A stretch of DNA of 16,183 nucleotides from assembly GCA_020355945.1 (NCBI GenBank), contig CP070627.1, forward strand, positions 394,698 through 410,880, written 5' to 3'. Positions 13,284-16,183 of this stretch are shown here, piece by piece; positions within the stretch are counted from its first letter, which is position 1, and every line of letters starts with the position of its first letter. The translations under genes were made by a program, and so were the position numbers. The notes under the pieces are model-generated. The model did not search any database, was not told the DNA's origin, and worked only from the letters and a program-made list of their open reading frames with translations. This DNA is from Candidatus Aminicenantota bacterium. Lineage in GTDB: Bacteria > Acidobacteriota > Aminicenantia > UBA2199.

Positions 13284-15977
13284 ATGGACGAACAACCAAT
13301 AACAGGATCATCACAAACGGCAAAAGATCAATACGATACCGGCATATCAGCCAAACCAACTGAAATTCCTCCTGCTAAATTTATGACCACCGTGGCCTGG
13401 TACAGTTTTAAAGGCGGCGTGGGGCGCACCATGAGTCTGGCCAATGTATGCTCATTATTAGCCCTGCATGGATACCGGCTAGGGGTAATCGATCTTGACC
13501 TGGAAGCTCCCGGTTTGCATACAATTCCTCCATTCCATGTGGAAGCTGATACCAGGAGGGGGGTGCTCGGGTATTTGTCGGACCTTATTAACAAAAACTG
13601 CTCCCTTAAAGATGTCGAAGAATATCTCACGGAAATAAAGATTAATGGCACCAGGAAAGTCTACTTTCTACGGGCAGGCCCAAATGATACTGAGGATTAT
13701 GTGTCACGTCTTGCCGCAGTCAGGGAATCCGGTATTTTTGGACCCGGCAGTGCCGATGGGCTCTATTATCTTGACCAGATAAAAAAATGGTTCTGGACAA
13801 AACTAAACCTTCATTACCTCCTGGTAGACGCCAGGACCGGGTACAGTGAAATGGGAGGAGCCTCCACTCTTTTACTGGGAGATATCCTGGTGCTGGTAAC
13901 AGGGTTGAATGAGAATAACCTGGAAAGCCTGAAAAATCCTTTACAGCTTATAGATAAGCTTCGGCCGGAAAAGGATTTCAAGAAGAGGATTATCCCCTTG
14001 ATTACCATTGCATCCCCAGGTGAAACCCAGTGGAGTTTTGAAGCACGGCATCGAGCAGCCAAAACCCTGGCTGACTGTTCCCAACCAATCGAGGTCCCCC
14101 CGTGGACAGGGGCTGCATTTCGTGCAGGTTCGATAGTCCCTGAACCATGGAAACCCGATTCTCTTATTAATGCCTATTCAGAATTAGTTTCAAGAATCAT
14201 TGAAATCTCAAAGGATTTAAATAAAGAAGTCGCTCTTGAAGAGGCAACTCCTTCTGATGCGGAACGGCGCCTGACCGCAGCCAAATTGCTGCTGCAAGAA
14301 AATCCCGATGACCCCTTAGCCCATTCAGGATATGGAGAACTACTCTTAAAATCCGGTCAGAAAAAAGAAGGATTTGATGAACTGCGTAAAGCTGTGAAGC
14401 TTGCGCCTGAAAACAATTTTATCCTTGAGAAATTGGCAAGATATCTTGCTGAAGATGATCAATACCGGGAAGCCGCAAAAATATACCAAAAATTGCTGAA
14501 ACATATCAAGCACAGCCAGGCAACACACGCAAATTTAGTGATTGCTAACGATGCGCTCTTTTACTCCTTTTTGGCTGCTCAAGAATCAAAGGATAATAAA
14601 GCATTCCGCAAAACCAGGCGGCAATGTGAGGATATTCTAAACCTTTTTTCCCCCGATGTAAAATCAAAAGGCGATCTTTCCGCCGAGGAACAAAAACCAT
14701 ATATCAGCATACGCCGTACATATGCACGATGCCTGGACCTGCTGGGAGAAAAAGAAAAAGCTGAAGAAATCTTTGTGGCTGCGACTCAAATGTTTCCGGA
14801 TGACTGGGCTACCTTTGAGGATTATCTAACGTTTTTATCGCGAAATGAAAAATACGATCAATACGAACAAGTTACCCGCGAAGCCATTGACCGCGGTTTT
14901 AAGATTATGGAAGTGTTGCCGAAATATGTAGGAATACTGCTTGGAAAAAATAAAGCCCAGGACGCACTTAGATTCCTACAAGGATTTAGTGCTGAACGGG
15001 GGAAAAATGCAGTGTTGAGCCATCTGGCAGGAGTTGTATTTCAACGGCTCGGATTAAATGAAGAGGCGATTTCTTTCTATCGCCAGGCAACTCAAATCGA
15101 TCCATCATACAGGAAGGCCTTTACAGCGCTTGCTGTACTGCACTGGAGTACTGATCAAAATGAAGAAGCCATAGAAGTGGCTTCAGAGATAATCGAGCGT
15201 TTCAATAAATATCATATGGGACATATCATACGGGCAGAGGCTCTAACGGATTTAGGACGCTATCGAGATGCAATCCCCGATATAAAAGCCATTGTCGGTT
15301 CAGGTCACGAGAATAAAGCTTTCTTGAGGCGAGCTGCACTGGCTGCAGATGAAAGCGGGGATATAAACCTGGCCGAGAGATGTCATCAGTTGATGTTGGA
15401 ACAGTCGGATTTAAATAAAGAAGAGCGAGCTGATAGGCTTGCTAAGTACGCCTATTTAATAGTAAAGCATTTTCCAGAAAGACAGGATGAAGCCCTGGAG
15501 ATGATTAAGGAGTCTCAAACTCTTGCCCCTATGCTGGATTCGGTTGCAGCGAGTACTTCAATTGTTGAACTTTACCGGGCAAAAGATATGCATGATGAAG
15601 AACTTAGTAATTTGCGACTGCAGGAAATGATTAGCCTTACCCAAAAAAGTGGTAAGGCACAGAACATTTCAGATAGTAATTTGTGGGAGATACTTGATCG
15701 TATCCGGAACTGTGAAAAATGTGATTATGAAACCCGTTTGATAGCCGGGCTAACCCTGGCAATCAGCGTTATCACAGAGGGAGATTTCGATCGCGGCCGT
15801 GAGTTAATTGTTGAACTGAAATCCATGGAAATACCGGAAAGTTTTGCGCCTATAATGCTTGATCTCCAGTTAACTCTATATGGGACGGATAAGACAAAAG
15901 AACCCAAAGAACTCTCCTCTAAAAAAATCGATCAAAAGACCTCTGAATTCTCCTTTGATATGCAAGTTGTTGACTAA
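13284..15977 (+). CDS. KGGVGR-type P-loop NTPase (ParA/MinD-like) fused to a long TPR array
   Basis: From ATG 13284 the protein has 897 aa. Residues 33-300 are a ParA/MinD/SIMIBI-like NTPase. The P-loop is WYSFKGGVGRTMSLANV (KGGVGRT at 43-49), followed by VIDLDLEAPGL (D70, D72, E74) and VDARTGYSEMGG (D182). The usual P-loop lysine of GKT is Arg 48. The same substitution is known in KGGVGR-type ATPases of bacterial signalling and conflict operons, for instance the TPR protein of FxSxx-COOH peptide systems. Residues about 325-800 are TPR-like helical repeats (NPDDPLAHSGYGELLLKSGQ; GLNEEAISFYRQATQIDPSY), and the tail is charged. The start is uncertain: TTG 13251 and GTG 13275 are in frame, and none has a clear ribosome site. 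ATG 13284 leaves a 14-nt gap after gene two. The TPRs probably bind partner proteins, and NTP hydrolysis may switch the complex. Confidence 0.85.
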   Translation: MDEQPITGSSQTAKDQYDTGISAKPTEIPPAKFMTTVAWYSFKGGVGRTMSLANVCSLLALHGYRLGVIDLDLEAPGLHTIPPFHVEADTRRGVLGYLSDLINKNCSLKDVEEYLTEIKINGTRKVYFLRAGPNDTEDYVSRLAAVRESGIFGPGSADGLYYLDQIKKWFWTKLNLHYLLVDARTGYSEMGGASTLLLGDILVLVTGLNENNLESLKNPLQLIDKLRPEKDFKKRIIPLITIASPGETQWSFEARHRAAKTLADCSQPIEVPPWTGAAFRAGSIVPEPWKPDSLINAYSELVSRIIEISKDLNKEVALEEATPSDAERRLTAAKLLLQENPDDPLAHSGYGELLLKSGQKKEGFDELRKAVKLAPENNFILEKLARYLAEDDQYREAAKIYQKLLKHIKHSQATHANLVIANDALFYSFLAAQESKDNKAFRKTRRQCEDILNLFSPDVKSKGDLSAEEQKPYISIRRTYARCLDLLGEKEKAEEIFVAATQMFPDDWATFEDYLTFLSRNEKYDQYEQVTREAIDRGFKIMEVLPKYVGILLGKNKAQDALRFLQGFSAERGKNAVLSHLAGVVFQRLGLNEEAISFYRQATQIDPSYRKAFTALAVLHWSTDQNEEAIEVASEIIERFNKYHMGHIIRAEALTDLGRYRDAIPDIKAIVGSGHENKAFLRRAALAADESGDINLAERCHQLMLEQSDLNKEERADRLAKYAYLIVKHFPERQDEALEMIKESQTLAPMLDSVAASTSIVELYRAKDMHDEELSNLRLQEMISLTQKSGKAQNISDSNLWEILDRIRNCEKCDYETRLIAGLTLAISVITEGDFDRGRELIVELKSMEIPESFAPIMLDLQLTLYGTDKTKEPKELSSKKIDQKTSEFSFDMQVVD

Positions 15978-16076
15978 AAAGCATATCTCTCAATTTATTT
16001 AAAAATATCAAGGATGGAAGTTGGTGCCAGCCAAAAAAGTACATTAAGTAAACAACATTGGCGGCAGGGGCCCTAT

Positions 16077-16107
16077 AAGGAAAAATGTTTTAGTACCTGT
16101 TTTCCTT
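16077..16107 (+). other. Hairpin downstream of the NTPase operon
   Basis: AAGGAAAA (16077-16084) is exactly complementary to TTTTCCTT (16100-16107) around a 15-nt loop. It lies 100 nt past the NTPase stop codon in a stretch (15978-16183) without a recognisable gene. It could take part in ending the operon transcript, but it is A/T-rich and weak. Confidence 0.35.
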
Positions 16108-16150
16108 CTTGTTTGAATAAGGCCATGCATAGATGGCAAGGACTTTGAAA

Positions 16151-16183
16151 GGGGGGCCAGCCCCATTTTTCCGGGTCCAGGTT
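16151..16183 (+). terminator. Terminator-like hairpin joined to the start of another GGTCCAGG repeat
   Basis: GGGG (16153-16156), loop CCAG and CCCC (16161-16164) form a short GC stem followed by ATTTTT (16165-16170), the form of a small intrinsic terminator. The T-run continues directly into CCGGGTCCAGG (16171-16181), the opening of the dispersed repeat seen at 5128 and 6656. That copy is cut by the window edge. Confidence 0.45.

Overview
The window looks like chromosomal DNA of a diderm (Gram-negative-type) bacterium. It encodes an outer-membrane lipoprotein-sorting protein beside a LolC/FtsX-type permease, and an ordinary rpmE-prfA-prmC translation cluster. Its promoters fit the sigma-70 pattern (TTGACA-like and TATAAT-like boxes with 17-bp spacers). 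The mix of an AAA-ATPase-like/PD-(D/E)XK protein, a KGGVGR-type NTPase fused to TPRs, and GC-rich dispersed repeats reminds me of uncultured anaerobes such as Candidatus Aminicenantes. That is only an impression; no rRNA or other marker here fixes the taxon.

Layout. Positions 1-2744, minus strand: a tetR regulator, then a LolA-like outer-membrane lipoprotein-sorting protein, then an ABC permease that runs off the left edge. A strong promoter precedes tetR. Two related palindromes, one at the tetR start site and one between tetR and the next gene, look like its operators. Positions 2885-5091, plus strand: a consensus promoter, rpmE (L31), prfA (RF1, overlapping rpmE by 20 nt) and prmC (the methyltransferase that modifies RF1). 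Positions 5092-6625: a GC-rich repeat and a radical SAM protein with a B12-like N-terminal domain. Positions 6626-8535: another repeat copy, a clear promoter and an AAA-ATPase-like/PD-(D/E)XK protein. Positions 8536-8893: gene debris, with a 10-bp perfect inverted repeat and a cut-off winged-helix-like fragment carrying 12-bp tandem repeats. Positions 8894-9755, minus strand: an isochorismatase-fold hydrolase with a long, hairpin-rich leader. Positions 9781-11351, plus strand: a zinc-ribbon/DUF2007-like membrane protein, then a PP2C phosphatase preceded by a consensus promoter and a possible 39-codon leader ORF that overlaps it by ATGA.

Positions 11462-15977 hold the most intriguing part, a compact three-gene operon: an unrecognised 289-aa protein, an unrecognised alpha-helical 292-aa protein and a ~900-aa ParA/MinD-like NTPase with a KGGVGRT P-loop followed by a long TPR array. 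The NTPase architecture resembles proteins of bacterial signalling and conflict systems, but I do not recognise the two partners. This is the best candidate for an undescribed system. The right edge (15978-16183) is non-coding, with two hairpins and the start of another dispersed repeat.

At least five places share a GGTCCAGG-like core, and three of these end in GCCGGAGGC. A second repeat type, built on CACAGAG units, occurs on both sides of the lipoprotein-sorting gene. I see no tRNA, rRNA, CRISPR array, insertion sequence or integrase.
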